Part shown: piece by piece, positions 1 through 7,567 of the stretch
How positions within the stretch are numbered: the stretch's first letter is position 1
How the letters are laid out: each line of letters begins with the position of its first letter
Assembly: GCF_040370365.1 (NCBI RefSeq)
Contig: NZ_BAABWQ010000002.1
Span: forward strand, 1,116,001 to 1,180,000
From: Shimia sp040370365
GTDB lineage: Bacteria; Pseudomonadota; Alphaproteobacteria; Rhodobacterales; Rhodobacteraceae
Length of the DNA stretch: 64,000 nucleotides
Direction: 5' to 3'
Program-made: the position numbers and the translations under genes
Notes under the pieces: generated by a model
Told to the model about the DNA's origin: nothing
The model's database searches: none
The model's input: only the letters and a program-made list of their open reading frames with translations

Positions 1-304
1 TGATCGTGTTGGCCACCAAAGAGCTCGCACCAATTGCGACAATCACCCAAATCAACCATTTCGCCCATGGCACAAACCCCACAGAGATCACTCCAGCGGC
101 TTGCATCACAATCAGCGCCAAAACCAGAACCAGCACGCCTTGAAACGCTGATGCTATGCGCGCCGAAGCAGGCAGAACACCTGGGTTGCGCCCGCCCATG
201 GTCATGTATCCAATCGGCGCCCCTAAAATCAGGGCCAGATGCAAACCTGCAGCGGCAACCGCTCCAGTAAGAAAAAGCCAAGCGCCACCTTCGGAAGAGA
301 TCAT
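1..304 (-). CDS. Partial small integral membrane protein downstream of the diaphorase gene
   Basis: The reading frame starts at the ATG whose complement is 302-304 and runs off the left edge after about 101 codons, so the C-terminus is missing. It is strongly hydrophobic, with three apparent membrane segments (roughly residues 9-32, 50-72 and 80-100) separated by short loops, the first loop containing the sequence YMTMGGRN. Its start codon overlaps the stop of the upstream diaphorase gene in an ATGA arrangement, so the two are probably translationally coupled and share an mRNA. I do not recognise the family. A role linked to the formate dehydrogenase-like enzyme is inferred from position only. 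Confidence 0.6.
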   Translation of the reverse strand, partial: MISSEGGAWLFLTGAVAAAGLHLALILGAPIGYMTMGGRNPGVLPASARIASAFQGVLVLVLALIVMQAAGVISVGFVPWAKWLIWVIVAIGASSLVANTI

Positions 305-1992
305 ATTTCCTCTCCGAAGTGTTTCATTACAAGTCGGATCGGATTCGGAGCTGCCTGCCCAAGGCCACAAATGCTGGCGTCGCCCATTACCTGACACAGG
401 TCCTCAAGCAGTGGTTGATCCCAGTTATCCGCTTGCATCAGTTTTACAGCTTTCTCACAACCCGCCCGGCACGGCGTACACTGTCCACAGCTCTCATCTT
501 CAAAGAACTTCAGCATATTTAGAGCCGCATCCCGCGCACTGTCGTGATCTGACAGTACCACAACAGCAGCAGACCCGATGAAGGTGCCCAAGGGTTGCAG
601 AGTGTCAAAATCAAGCGGCACATCCGCAATCGACGCGGGCAACAAACCTGAGGACGGTCCGCCCGGTTGATAGGCCTTGAAGGTGTGGCCCTCCAACATA
701 CCGCCAGCGGCATCAATGATGTCCAAAATCGTAGAGCCCGCAGGCAGCTCGTAAACGCCGGGCGCTTTGACACGGCCAGACACGGAATAGCTGCGCAGAC
801 CCTTGCGGCCATTCAGCTCAGTTGCCGACATGGTTTCCGGGCCTTCGCGCACAACACGCGCCACCCAATAAAGTGTCTCGACGTTGTGCACCAAAGTGGG
901 GCGATTGAAGATGCCGACCTGGGCTACAAATGGTGGGCGATGGCGTGGAAGGCCGCGTTTGCCCTCAATGGACTCGATCATCGCGCTCTCTTCACCACAG
1001 ATATACGCACCCGCCCCGCGGCGCAGGTCAATGTAGCCAGGCGCGACAAGTCCCGCAGCTTCAAGCGCGGCAATCTCACGCGTCAGGATTTCGCGCACAG
1101 CCGGATATTCATCCCGCAGATAGATAAAGCATGTCTCTGCCTCTACCGCCCAAGCCGCGATCAACATGCCTTCTAGGAACAGATGCGGACGGCGCTCCAG
1201 ATAGTAGCGGTCTTTGAATGTTCCGGGCTCGCCTTCGTCGCCGTTTACGGCAAGGTATCGTGTGCCCTCATTTGCGCGCACAAAGCCCCATTTTTTACCG
1301 GACGGGAAGCCGGCTCCTCCCAGACCGCGCAACCCGCTGGCCAGAATTTGATCCTGTACGGCTTCCCAATCGCCGCCGTTGCGCAGCTTGGTCAGCTCTT
1401 CATATCCTCCGTCAGCTTGGTAGGCGTCGAGGTTTTCGAAATCGGGGACATGGGCGTGGGTATCGCCTGCCGCAATCGCAGCCTCGACCTTCTCCACGGT
1501 GGCATGGTCGATATGCTTGTGGCCAAGTTCCAGCGTCGGGGCTGTATCACACCGACCCATGCAGGGCGCGCGCAACACACGCACTTGGCTTGCATCCATG
1601 CCGCTTTCCAGCGCGTGGCGGAGTTGTTCTGAGCCAGCCAATTCACACGACAGCGAATCACAGACACGAATGGTCAAAGCGGGCGGTGGAGTTTCATCTT
1701 CGGCCACCACATCAAAGTGGGCATAGAAGGTGGCAACCTCATACACTTCCGCCTGCCCAATGCGCAATTCTTCGGCAAGCGCGCATATATGGGCGGCAGA
1801 CAAATGCCCGCAAGCATCTTGAATCAGGTGCAAAAATTCAATCAGTAGGTCTCGGCGGCGCGGGCGATCCCCAAGCAGCGCCTGTATGTCGGCCAATGCC
1901 GCATCTGTGACCTGTCGGCCTTTGGGCATCCGGCGTGATTTACCAGTGCCTTTTTTCTTCCAAACGCCTTTTGAGTCGTCCAGCGGTACCAT
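301..1992 (-). CDS. fdsB: Fused NuoE-NuoF type NADH-binding subunit (NAD-dependent formate dehydrogenase beta subunit)
   Basis: A 563-residue iron-sulfur flavoprotein expected to move electrons to NAD+. Residues about 25-160 form a thioredoxin-like [2Fe-2S] domain with C111, C116, C144 and C148. Residues about 190-560 are NuoF-like: a glycine-rich RGLGGAGFPSG motif for FMN/NADH, a CGEES segment, and the [4Fe-4S] motif CGQCTPC plus a later Cys in ICGLG. Soluble formate dehydrogenases usually encode these parts as separate FdsG and FdsB proteins; here they are fused. The start has a GGGAGA ribosome site. The catalytic molybdenum subunit is not in the window. A different NAD-linked dehydrogenase cannot be excluded. 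Confidence 0.85.
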   Translation of the reverse strand: MVPLDDSKGVWKKKGTGKSRRMPKGRQVTDAALADIQALLGDRPRRRDLLIEFLHLIQDACGHLSAAHICALAEELRIGQAEVYEVATFYAHFDVVAEDETPPPALTIRVCDSLSCELAGSEQLRHALESGMDASQVRVLRAPCMGRCDTAPTLELGHKHIDHATVEKVEAAIAAGDTHAHVPDFENLDAYQADGGYEELTKLRNGGDWEAVQDQILASGLRGLGGAGFPSGKKWGFVRANEGTRYLAVNGDEGEPGTFKDRYYLERRPHLFLEGMLIAAWAVEAETCFIYLRDEYPAVREILTREIAALEAAGLVAPGYIDLRRGAGAYICGEESAMIESIEGKRGLPRHRPPFVAQVGIFNRPTLVHNVETLYWVARVVREGPETMSATELNGRKGLRSYSVSGRVKAPGVYELPAGSTILDIIDAAGGMLEGHTFKAYQPGGPSSGLLPASIADVPLDFDTLQPLGTFIGSAAVVVLSDHDSARDAALNMLKFFEDESCGQCTPCRAGCEKAVKLMQADNWDQPLLEDLCQVMGDASICGLGQAAPNPIRLVMKHFGEEI

Positions 1993-2034
1993 GATATTCT
2001 CCCTACCAGATGGCTTAGGGTGGCATCAGGTAAA

Positions 2035-2070
2035 GTGATAATCAAATATGTAATTTTTAACTTGTGATAA
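2035..2070 (-). promoter_or_regulatory. AT-rich gap with two GTGATAA direct repeats upstream of the diaphorase
   Basis: The 85-bp gap between the LysR stop and the diaphorase start is unusually AT-rich. It carries GTGATAA at 2035-2041 and again at 2064-2070, 29 bp apart; the second copy sits in the near-palindrome CTTGTGATAAG. Spacing of about three helical turns and the adjacent LysR gene suggest a regulator site. This is inference from pattern only. Confidence 0.25.
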
Positions 2071-2077
2071 GTAACGA

Positions 2078-2965
2078 TTATGATGCGTCTGGCATCAAAA
2101 TTCGCCGCAGTGCTTCCACCGTCGACAAACCGGGGGTGCGGTACGGAGAGATGAGGCTGACATCTTTTTCGACGGTTGGATCAGAAAGTGGCAACGTCAC
2201 GGTGCCACCCATCTCACCAAGGCTGTCGGCAAGCCCTTCGGGAATCACTGTGGCCGCACTCCCATTGGCAGCCAGAAGCATCGATGATGTGAATTCACCG
2301 GTTTCCGCAATGACCGTTGGGAACAGCCCCGCCTCTCGAAACACCAAATCCAGAATGCGGCGATTCTGCATGCCCGGTTCCAATAAGCTTAAGGGAAGTT
2401 TGGCAGCCTCCGCCCAGGTGGCAGTGCCTGCGAGGCGTGGTGCCAGTGCTCTTGGCGCAAGCAACATGTAACGTTCGTCGTAAAGGTGCTCGACCCGCAT
2501 CATTTCCGGCGACACGCCCTCGCCATAGCTGATTCCTGCGTCATAAACCCCGTTCTCCAACCCCTGTTGGATGGCTAAGGAGGATGCTGTTTGCAAACGC
2601 ACAGTGATGCCGGGATGTGCGTCCCGCAGGCGCCGCACTGTTTCGGCGGCAAAACTCACAGCCGTTGGCACAACGCCCAAGGCAAGTTGCCCAGTGATGT
2701 CGCCGCCCGCTGAGCGAAATTCCTCTTCGAGCACTTTTACACTGTCCATGATCGTGCGCGCATGGCGTACAAGGGCCGCACCTTCGGGCGTGAAGCCCTG
2801 AAAGCGGTTGCCGCGTTTTACAATGGCCGCATCAAGGCGTTCTTCCAGCTTTCGAATGCGCATGCTGAATGCGGGTTGTGAAACGCCGCACTCCTCCGCC
2901 GCGCGAGCAAAATGCCCGTGTCGTGCAAGCGATGACAAAAATTCCAGATCTTTCAGGCTGATCAC
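2078..2965 (-). CDS. LysR-family transcriptional regulator
   Basis: A regulator of about 295 residues with an N-terminal winged helix-turn-helix (LKDLEFLSSLARHGHFARAA, then SQPAFS) and a C-terminal periplasmic-binding-like effector domain. I place the start at the GTG at 2965 because AAAGG lies 8 nt upstream of it; a GTG three codons earlier (2974) is the alternative. It lies upstream of the fused diaphorase on the same strand, separated by 85 AT-rich bases, so it probably controls the formate dehydrogenase-like operon. LysR genes are more often divergent from their targets; the co-directional arrangement here is less usual. The effector is unknown. Confidence 0.85.
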   Translation of the reverse strand: MISLKDLEFLSSLARHGHFARAAEECGVSQPAFSMRIRKLEERLDAAIVKRGNRFQGFTPEGAALVRHARTIMDSVKVLEEEFRSAGGDITGQLALGVVPTAVSFAAETVRRLRDAHPGITVRLQTASSLAIQQGLENGVYDAGISYGEGVSPEMMRVEHLYDERYMLLAPRALAPRLAGTATWAEAAKLPLSLLEPGMQNRRILDLVFREAGLFPTVIAETGEFTSSMLLAANGSAATVIPEGLADSLGEMGGTVTLPLSDPTVEKDVSLISPYRTPGLSTVEALRRILMPDAS

Positions 2966-3189
2966 GGCCCGCACCTTTCAATGTGTTGCCTTGAAATCCT
3001 TAGACAGTTTGCCGAGAGCGCGCCAGCCCACCGCGATTCGCCATGGAATGAAGCTGCGGTTACTGGGCGCTGCCCCTTGCGTCAGCCAAGTCGAACGTCG
3101 CCCGAGATTTTTGCGACCATTGAGAAAACACCTTTTTGCGGGGGCCAAAAACCTCCGGTGGACAGCTTTCGCAGAGCCTATAGTGGCAG

Positions 3190-3207
3190 TGCGCCAAATT
3201 TGGCGCA
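3190..3207. promoter_or_regulatory. Perfect 18-bp palindrome, candidate operator
   Basis: TGCGCCAAATTTGGCGCA is a perfect 18-bp palindrome in the gap between the divergent LysR gene and petA. Its length and symmetry suit a homodimeric regulator. There is no T-run beside it, so it is unlikely to be a terminator. Which gene it controls is unknown. Confidence 0.45.
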
Positions 3208-3312
3208 TTGAATCGACGCTGTTTCGGGCTGCATCTCTGCTGTGCTGGTGCTGGATGACCGCCTTCAAAACCATTTGTTAAGCGCGACAGAGGGACGCGA
3301 CATCCCAAGATA

Positions 3313-3326
3313 AGCGAATGTTCGCT
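3313..3326. promoter_or_regulatory. Perfect inverted repeat AGCGAA-TG-TTCGCT
   Basis: A 6-bp inverted repeat with a 2-nt centre, about 110 bp upstream of petA. It is short enough to occur by chance, but it is one of three symmetric elements in the same leader. Confidence 0.25.
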
Positions 3327-3380
3327 GGACGGGTTGCAACACCTTCGTTAAATAGCGGCGGGGAGAGGCTGCGGGTGACT

Positions 3381-3409
3381 GCGGCCTGAACCGACATGGG
3401 CCGCTTTTT
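3381..3409 (+). terminator. Terminator-like hairpin in the petA leader (possible attenuator)
   Basis: GCGGCC (3381-3386) can pair with GGCCGC (3399-3404), and five T residues follow immediately. This is the layout of a short intrinsic terminator. It ends only 24 nt before the petA start codon and on the same strand, so it could attenuate petABC or end a short upstream transcript. The 12-nt loop and 6-bp stem make it weaker than a typical terminator. Confidence 0.4.
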
Positions 3410-3433
3410 GGCTTAAGAAATGGAGAGAACCTC

Positions 3434-3994
3434 GTGTCCCACGCAGAAGATCACGAAGGCACCCGCAGAGATTTCCTGTACTACGCCACCGCTGGCGCGG
3501 GTGCCGTGGCGACTGGTGCTGCCGTCTGGCCGCTGGTCAATCAGATGAACCCCTCCGCAGACGTGCGCGCGCTGTCCTCGATTCGCGTTGATACCTCTGG
3601 CATTGAGCCAGGCACGCAGTTGACGGTGAAATGGTTGGGTAAACCAGTTTTCATTCGCCGCCGTACTCAGGATGAGATCGACGCAGCCCGCGCCGTGACC
3701 CTGGATGAGCTGACCATTGATAAGGACAGCGAAAACGCCAACAAACCCGGTACCGATGCCATGGACGAAAACCGCGCCATGGATGAAACCGGCGAATGGT
3801 TGGTGATGATGGGTGTGTGTACACACCTTGGCTGTGTGCCTTTGGGTGACGGTGCTGGCGACTTTGGTGGCTGGTTCTGCCCATGCCACGGGTCCCACTA
3901 CGACACATCCGGCCGTATCCGCAAAGGTCCGGCGCCTGAAAACCTCCACGTTCCGATTGCCCGCTTTGAGGGCAGCGAACTGGTCCTCGGATAA
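3434..3994 (+). CDS. petA: Ubiquinol-cytochrome c reductase Rieske iron-sulfur subunit
   Basis: A 186-residue Rieske protein of the cytochrome bc1 complex, which takes an electron from ubiquinol at the Qo site and passes it to cytochrome c1. The start is a GTG with a GGAGAG ribosome site; the N-terminus has the twin-arginine RRDF motif (R11, R12) and a single membrane anchor at about 14-35. The cluster ligands are visible as CTHLGC (C129, H131, C134) and CPCHG (C149, C151, H152), with C134 and C151 forming the expected disulfide. It is first in the petABC operon, 11 bp before petB. Length and sequence match Rhodobacter PetA closely. Confidence 0.97.
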   Translation: MSHAEDHEGTRRDFLYYATAGAGAVATGAAVWPLVNQMNPSADVRALSSIRVDTSGIEPGTQLTVKWLGKPVFIRRRTQDEIDAARAVTLDELTIDKDSENANKPGTDAMDENRAMDETGEWLVMMGVCTHLGCVPLGDGAGDFGGWFCPCHGSHYDTSGRIRKGPAPENLHVPIARFEGSELVLG

Positions 3995-4005
3995 GGAAAG
4001 CGCTC

Positions 4006-5319
4006 ATGTCCGGAATTCCTCACGATCATTACGAGCCCAAATCAAAGGGCGAAAAATGGGTCGAAACCCGCTTGCCGGTGATTGGCCTGATCTATGACAC
4101 GCTCATGATCCCCACTCCGAAGAACCTGAACTGGATGTGGATCTGGGGTATTGTTCTCGCATTCTGTCTGGCGCTGCAAATTGTGACCGGCATTGTGCTC
4201 GCGATGCACTACACACCGCATGTCGACATGGCGTTTGCCTCGATCGAACACATCATGCGTGACGTGAACGGTGGTGCGATGCTGCGCTATCTGCATATGA
4301 ATGGCGCCTCGCTGTTCTTCTTTGCTGTCTACCTCCATATTTTCCGCGGTCTCTACTACGGTTCCTACAAAGCTCCGCGTGAGATCACATGGATCGTCGG
4401 CATGGTCATCTACCTGCTGATGATGGCAACCGGCTTTATGGGTTACGTTCTGCCTTGGGGTCAGATGTCCTTCTGGGGCGCAACAGTGATCACCGGCCTG
4501 TTTGGCGCCATCCCGTTTGTGGGCGACGCTCTGCAGACATTCCTGCTTGGCGGCCCTGCGGTGGACAACGCCACCCTGAACCGCTTCTTCTCGCTGCACT
4601 ACCTGCTGCCATTTGTGATTGCCGCTCTGGTTATCGTGCACATCTGGGCGTTCCACACCACGGGCAACAACAACCCCACCGGTGTTGACGTGCGTCGCGA
4701 CTCCAAAGCAGAAGCCAAGAAAGACACCCTGCCGTTCTGGCCTTACTTCGTGATCAAGGACCTGTTTGCGCTGTCTCTGATCCTGGTAATCTTCTTTGCG
4801 GTTGTTGGCTTCATGCCGAACTATCTGGGTCACCCGGACAACTACATCGAAGCAAACGCTCTGGCGACGCCTGCACACATCGTGCCGGAATGGTACTTCC
4901 TGCCGTTCTACGCGATCCTGCGTGCCTTTACGTCTGAGGTCTGGGTCGTGATGTTTGCAAGCTGGATCACCGGTGGCATCATTGACGCCAAATTCTTCGG
5001 TGTTCTGGCGATGTTTGCCGCGATCATTGTTATGGCGCTTGTGCCTTGGCTGGACACATCACGTGTTCGCTCTGGTCGCTATCGCCCGATGTTCAAGTGG
5101 TGGTTCGCTCTGCTGGTTGTCGACTTCATCGCGCTGATGTGGCTCGGTGCCATGCCTGCAGAAGAGCCCTATGCAACCTTCTCGCTGATCGCATCGGCCT
5201 ATTGGTTCGCATACTTCCTCGTGATCCTGCCTCTCTTGGGTGTGATCGAGAAGCCGACAACACCACCGGCCACTATCGAAGAAGACTTTAACGCCCACTA
5301 CGGCAAACCTGCTGAATAA
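4006..5319 (+). CDS. petB: Cytochrome b of the bc1 complex
   Basis: A 437-residue polytopic cytochrome b, the same length as in Rhodobacter. It carries both b hemes and the Qo and Qi quinone sites in the inner membrane. Visible hallmarks are the heme-ligand helices, the conserved segment SFWGATVIT, and the PEWY motif of the Qo site (in VPEWYFLPFY). Eight membrane segments are expected. It lies 11 bp after petA and 14 bp before petC and is co-transcribed with them. The tail EEDFNAHY is typical of alphaproteobacterial cytochrome b. Confidence 0.98.
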   Translation: MSGIPHDHYEPKSKGEKWVETRLPVIGLIYDTLMIPTPKNLNWMWIWGIVLAFCLALQIVTGIVLAMHYTPHVDMAFASIEHIMRDVNGGAMLRYLHMNGASLFFFAVYLHIFRGLYYGSYKAPREITWIVGMVIYLLMMATGFMGYVLPWGQMSFWGATVITGLFGAIPFVGDALQTFLLGGPAVDNATLNRFFSLHYLLPFVIAALVIVHIWAFHTTGNNNPTGVDVRRDSKAEAKKDTLPFWPYFVIKDLFALSLILVIFFAVVGFMPNYLGHPDNYIEANALATPAHIVPEWYFLPFYAILRAFTSEVWVVMFASWITGGIIDAKFFGVLAMFAAIIVMALVPWLDTSRVRSGRYRPMFKWWFALLVVDFIALMWLGAMPAEEPYATFSLIASAYWFAYFLVILPLLGVIEKPTTPPATIEEDFNAHYGKPAE

Positions 5320-5333
5320 GAGGACACAGGATT

Positions 5334-6125
5334 ATGCTTAAGAAACTTAGCATTGCTGCTTTGGCCGCCCTGACCTTTTCGGCAGGAGGCGCAATGGCCG
5401 CAGGTGGCGAAGGCCACGTGCATGATGTGGACTTCTCCTTTGAAGGCCCGTTTGGCAAGTTTGACCAGAACCAGCTTCAGCGGGGCCTTCAGGTCTACAC
5501 CGAAGTCTGTGCAGCCTGTCACGGCCTGCGCTACGTGCCACTGCGCACGTTGGCGGATGAAGGTGGCCCACACCTACCAGAAGATCAGGTGCGGGCTTAC
5601 GCCGCGCAGTTTGATATCTATGACCCTGCCATTGATGACGATCGCTCTCGTATTGTCACCGACCACTTTCCAGAAAGCGGTCTGGAAAACGCACCTGACC
5701 TGAGCCTGATGGCAAAGGCGCGGGCGGGTTTTCACGGCCCATACGGCACTGGTATCAACCAGTTCTTCAAGGGCATGGGTGGTCCAGAGTACATCACCTC
5801 GATCCTGACCGGTTACACCGGTGAGGAAAAAGAGGAAGCGGGCACCACCTTTTATGAAAACACCGCTTTCCCCGGTGGTTGGATCGCAATGGCGCCGCCC
5901 TTGTTTGAAGACCAGCTTGAATTCGCGGATGGTCACTCCAACGATGTTCATCATGTGGCTGAAGACGTCTCTGCCTTCCTGATGTGGACAGCGGAGCCCA
6001 AAATGATGGCGCGCAAGCAAGCGGGCCTGACTGGGGTGCTGTTCCTCGCGGTCCTGAGTGTGTTGCTCTATCTGACCAACAAAAAGCTCTGGGCGCCGGT
6101 CAAAGGCAAAAAATTCGAAGTCTGA
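5334..6125 (+). CDS. petC: Cytochrome c1 of the bc1 complex
   Basis: A 263-residue precursor with a Sec signal peptide (about residues 1-22, ending AMA). The covalent heme site is C59-A-A-C62-H63, and a likely axial Met lies in WIAMAPPL. A C-terminal membrane anchor (about 232-250) is followed by basic residues. It receives electrons from the Rieske protein and delivers them to soluble or membrane cytochrome c. It is last in petABC and is followed within 25 bp by a strong intrinsic terminator. Confidence 0.97.
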   Translation: MLKKLSIAALAALTFSAGGAMAAGGEGHVHDVDFSFEGPFGKFDQNQLQRGLQVYTEVCAACHGLRYVPLRTLADEGGPHLPEDQVRAYAAQFDIYDPAIDDDRSRIVTDHFPESGLENAPDLSLMAKARAGFHGPYGTGINQFFKGMGGPEYITSILTGYTGEEKEEAGTTFYENTAFPGGWIAMAPPLFEDQLEFADGHSNDVHHVAEDVSAFLMWTAEPKMMARKQAGLTGVLFLAVLSVLLYLTNKKLWAPVKGKKFEV

Positions 6126-6146
6126 TACGCTTTGATACTCAATAGA

Positions 6147-6184
6147 AAGGGCCTCGCAGGACTTCCTGCGGGGCCTTTTTTTGT
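6147..6184 (+). terminator. Intrinsic terminator of petABC
   Basis: GGCCTCGCAGG (6150-6160), loop ACTT, CCTGCGGGGCC (6165-6175) with one G-T wobble, then seven T residues. This is a strong Rho-independent terminator just after the petC stop. Confidence 0.92.
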
Positions 6185-6252
6185 TTTTGTCTCTCCTGAC
6201 ACCAAAAGGGCCTATAGTTTAGGAGTTAATTGGTAGAAGGGCATGCGGAACT

Positions 6253-7044
6253 ATGCGTCTCAAATTATTATTTAGTTTCATGATGTCAGTGGCTTGGGGC
6301 TGTGGTGCCCATGCGAATCCGCTGAGACTGAACACTGACGGGAGTTGGAATTTCCATGGTTCCGTTGCCTTGTTCGCGGCAACCACGACCAAAGGGACCA
6401 CCACGGTGAATGGGAACTCCGCTGATGTTGATCTCAATTTGCGCGATGCATTGGACCATCTTGATTTCACCGGGACTGGCAGAGTTGAGGCGTGGAATGG
6501 CAGGCTGGGCTTGATCGCTGAAGGGCACTACATCGGCTTTAGTGCAAGCGCCAGAGCAACGTCGGGGCCCGCTGCAGGCGCAACTGTGAACGTGGAATCC
6601 ACACAAAGCTGGATGAGCTTTCTGGTGGGCTACCAAGTCACGGATGGGCAATTCGCCAATGGTCGGCCTTATTCCTTCGATGTCCAAGGAGGCGCGCGTT
6701 ACAACAGGCTGACACAGGAGATCGTGGGGTCTGGTGGGGTGCTCAACGTTGGCGGTACAGAACGCTGGTGGGAACCGGTGATTGGCGCGCGGTATTCTTG
6801 GGGTATTGCGGACGGCTGGGATGGCGCTTTTATGGTGGATGCCAGTGGCTTTGACACAAACGGCAACGAGCTTGCATGGAGCGCGACTCTGGGTTTGGCG
6901 CGCCGGTTCAATGAGAGATCCTCTTTGGTCTTTGGGTGGCGTCACTATGACATCGATTTTTCTACGGCGCGCGCGGGCGGACCTTTTGGGACCGACCTAT
7001 ATTCGTCTGGTCCATTTATTGGATACGCTTATACTTTCAATTGA
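6253..7044 (+). CDS. Outer-membrane beta-barrel protein of unknown role
   Basis: A 263-residue protein with a likely signal peptide (residues 1-22, ending AHA) followed by alternating hydrophobic and polar strands, such as GRLGLIAEGHYIGFSA and SSLVFGWRHYDIDF, typical of a small outer-membrane barrel. It ends in GYAYTFN, with aromatic residues close to the terminus as in many barrel proteins. A Cys lies in the signal region (WGCG), but the context is not a good lipobox. It is a single gene between the petABC terminator and the convergent rpmJ. No ligand can be named. Confidence 0.7.
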   Translation: MRLKLLFSFMMSVAWGCGAHANPLRLNTDGSWNFHGSVALFAATTTKGTTTVNGNSADVDLNLRDALDHLDFTGTGRVEAWNGRLGLIAEGHYIGFSASARATSGPAAGATVNVESTQSWMSFLVGYQVTDGQFANGRPYSFDVQGGARYNRLTQEIVGSGGVLNVGGTERWWEPVIGARYSWGIADGWDGAFMVDASGFDTNGNELAWSATLGLARRFNERSSLVFGWRHYDIDFSTARAGGPFGTDLYSSGPFIGYAYTFN

Positions 7045-7088
7045 TGTGAGCCTGGCAAGGTGTCGATCTCTTGGCGTGCCCCAAGCGC

Positions 7089-7112
7089 AAAAAGCCGCCC
7101 TAAGGGCGGCTT
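7089..7112 (-). terminator. Terminator downstream of rpmJ
   Basis: AGCCGCCC-TAA-GGGCGGCT (7093-7111) forms an 8-bp perfect stem. Read on the minus strand it is followed by TTTTT, giving a good intrinsic terminator for rpmJ. It may also stop the convergent outer-membrane protein transcript, though the T-run on that side is poor. Confidence 0.88.
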
Positions 7113-7140
7113 CTTCAATTTGTACGTTCAAGACCGGGGT

Positions 7141-7266
7141 TTAGCCCTGGCGTGCTTTGAAGCGACGCTGTGTCTTGTTGATCACGTAAACGCGGCCCTT
7201 GCGGCGCACAACACGGCAATCGCGGTGCCGGTTCTTGAGCGAGCGGAGCGAGTTTTTAACCTTCAT
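7141..7266 (-). CDS. rpmJ: Ribosomal protein L36
   Basis: A 41-residue protein, too short for most ORF lists. It begins MKVKNSLRSLKNRH and ends RRFKARQG, the alphaproteobacterial form of L36 (bL36). It is very basic and is part of the large ribosomal subunit. A GAGGA ribosome site precedes the ATG. It sits downstream of tRNA-Val on the same strand and ends in a terminator. Only some of the zinc-binding residues of classic L36 are present, as usual for this short form. Confidence 0.95.
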   Translation of the reverse strand: MKVKNSLRSLKNRHRDCRVVRRKGRVYVINKTQRRFKARQG

Positions 7267-7344
7267 GGGTCTTATCCTCATTTCGCGGCGCGGCATGCGC
7301 CTGGGGTTACGGGACCTCTCAAGCCGTGAGAGGCGATGAATTCA

Positions 7345-7419
7345 TGGTGGGCGATACTGGGATCGAACCAGTGACCCCTTCGATGTCAACGAAGTGCTCT
7401 ACCGCTGAGCTAATCGCCC
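7345..7419 (-). tRNA. tRNA-Val (anticodon GAC)
   Basis: The minus strand gives a complete 75-nt cloverleaf. The acceptor stem is GGGCGAT/ATCGCCC, the D arm contains TAGCTCAGC, the anticodon stem-loop is CTTCG-TTGACAT-CGAAG with anticodon GAC, the T loop is GGTTCGATCC, and CCA is encoded. It reads GUC and, by wobble, GUU valine codons. It lies upstream of rpmJ. Confidence 0.97.
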
Positions 7420-7567
7420 TGTCACCAGCTGAAACCCATACCCCCCAATAAAAGGGGGCGCGGAATCCCGCGCCGGTGGCGGTCTCTATAAAAGGAGTCG
7501 CGGGGGGGATCAAGGGCTTTTGGCGCAGTAATTTTTGCGTTTATAGTCTGAGGGAATGGGAGAGATG

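Larger units (their letters stand above)
2966..3433. other. Long leader region upstream of petABC
   Basis: This is a gap of roughly 470 bp between the LysR start and petA with no convincing gene; the minus-strand open frame there has no ribosome site and an unlikely composition. It contains three inverted repeats listed separately (3190-3207, 3313-3326 and 3381-3404). The petABC promoter must be here, but I cannot place its -10 and -35 elements with confidence. Confidence 0.6.

Noticed and set aside
4042..4878. 278-codon minus-strand open frame
   Set aside because: Antisense to cytochrome b.
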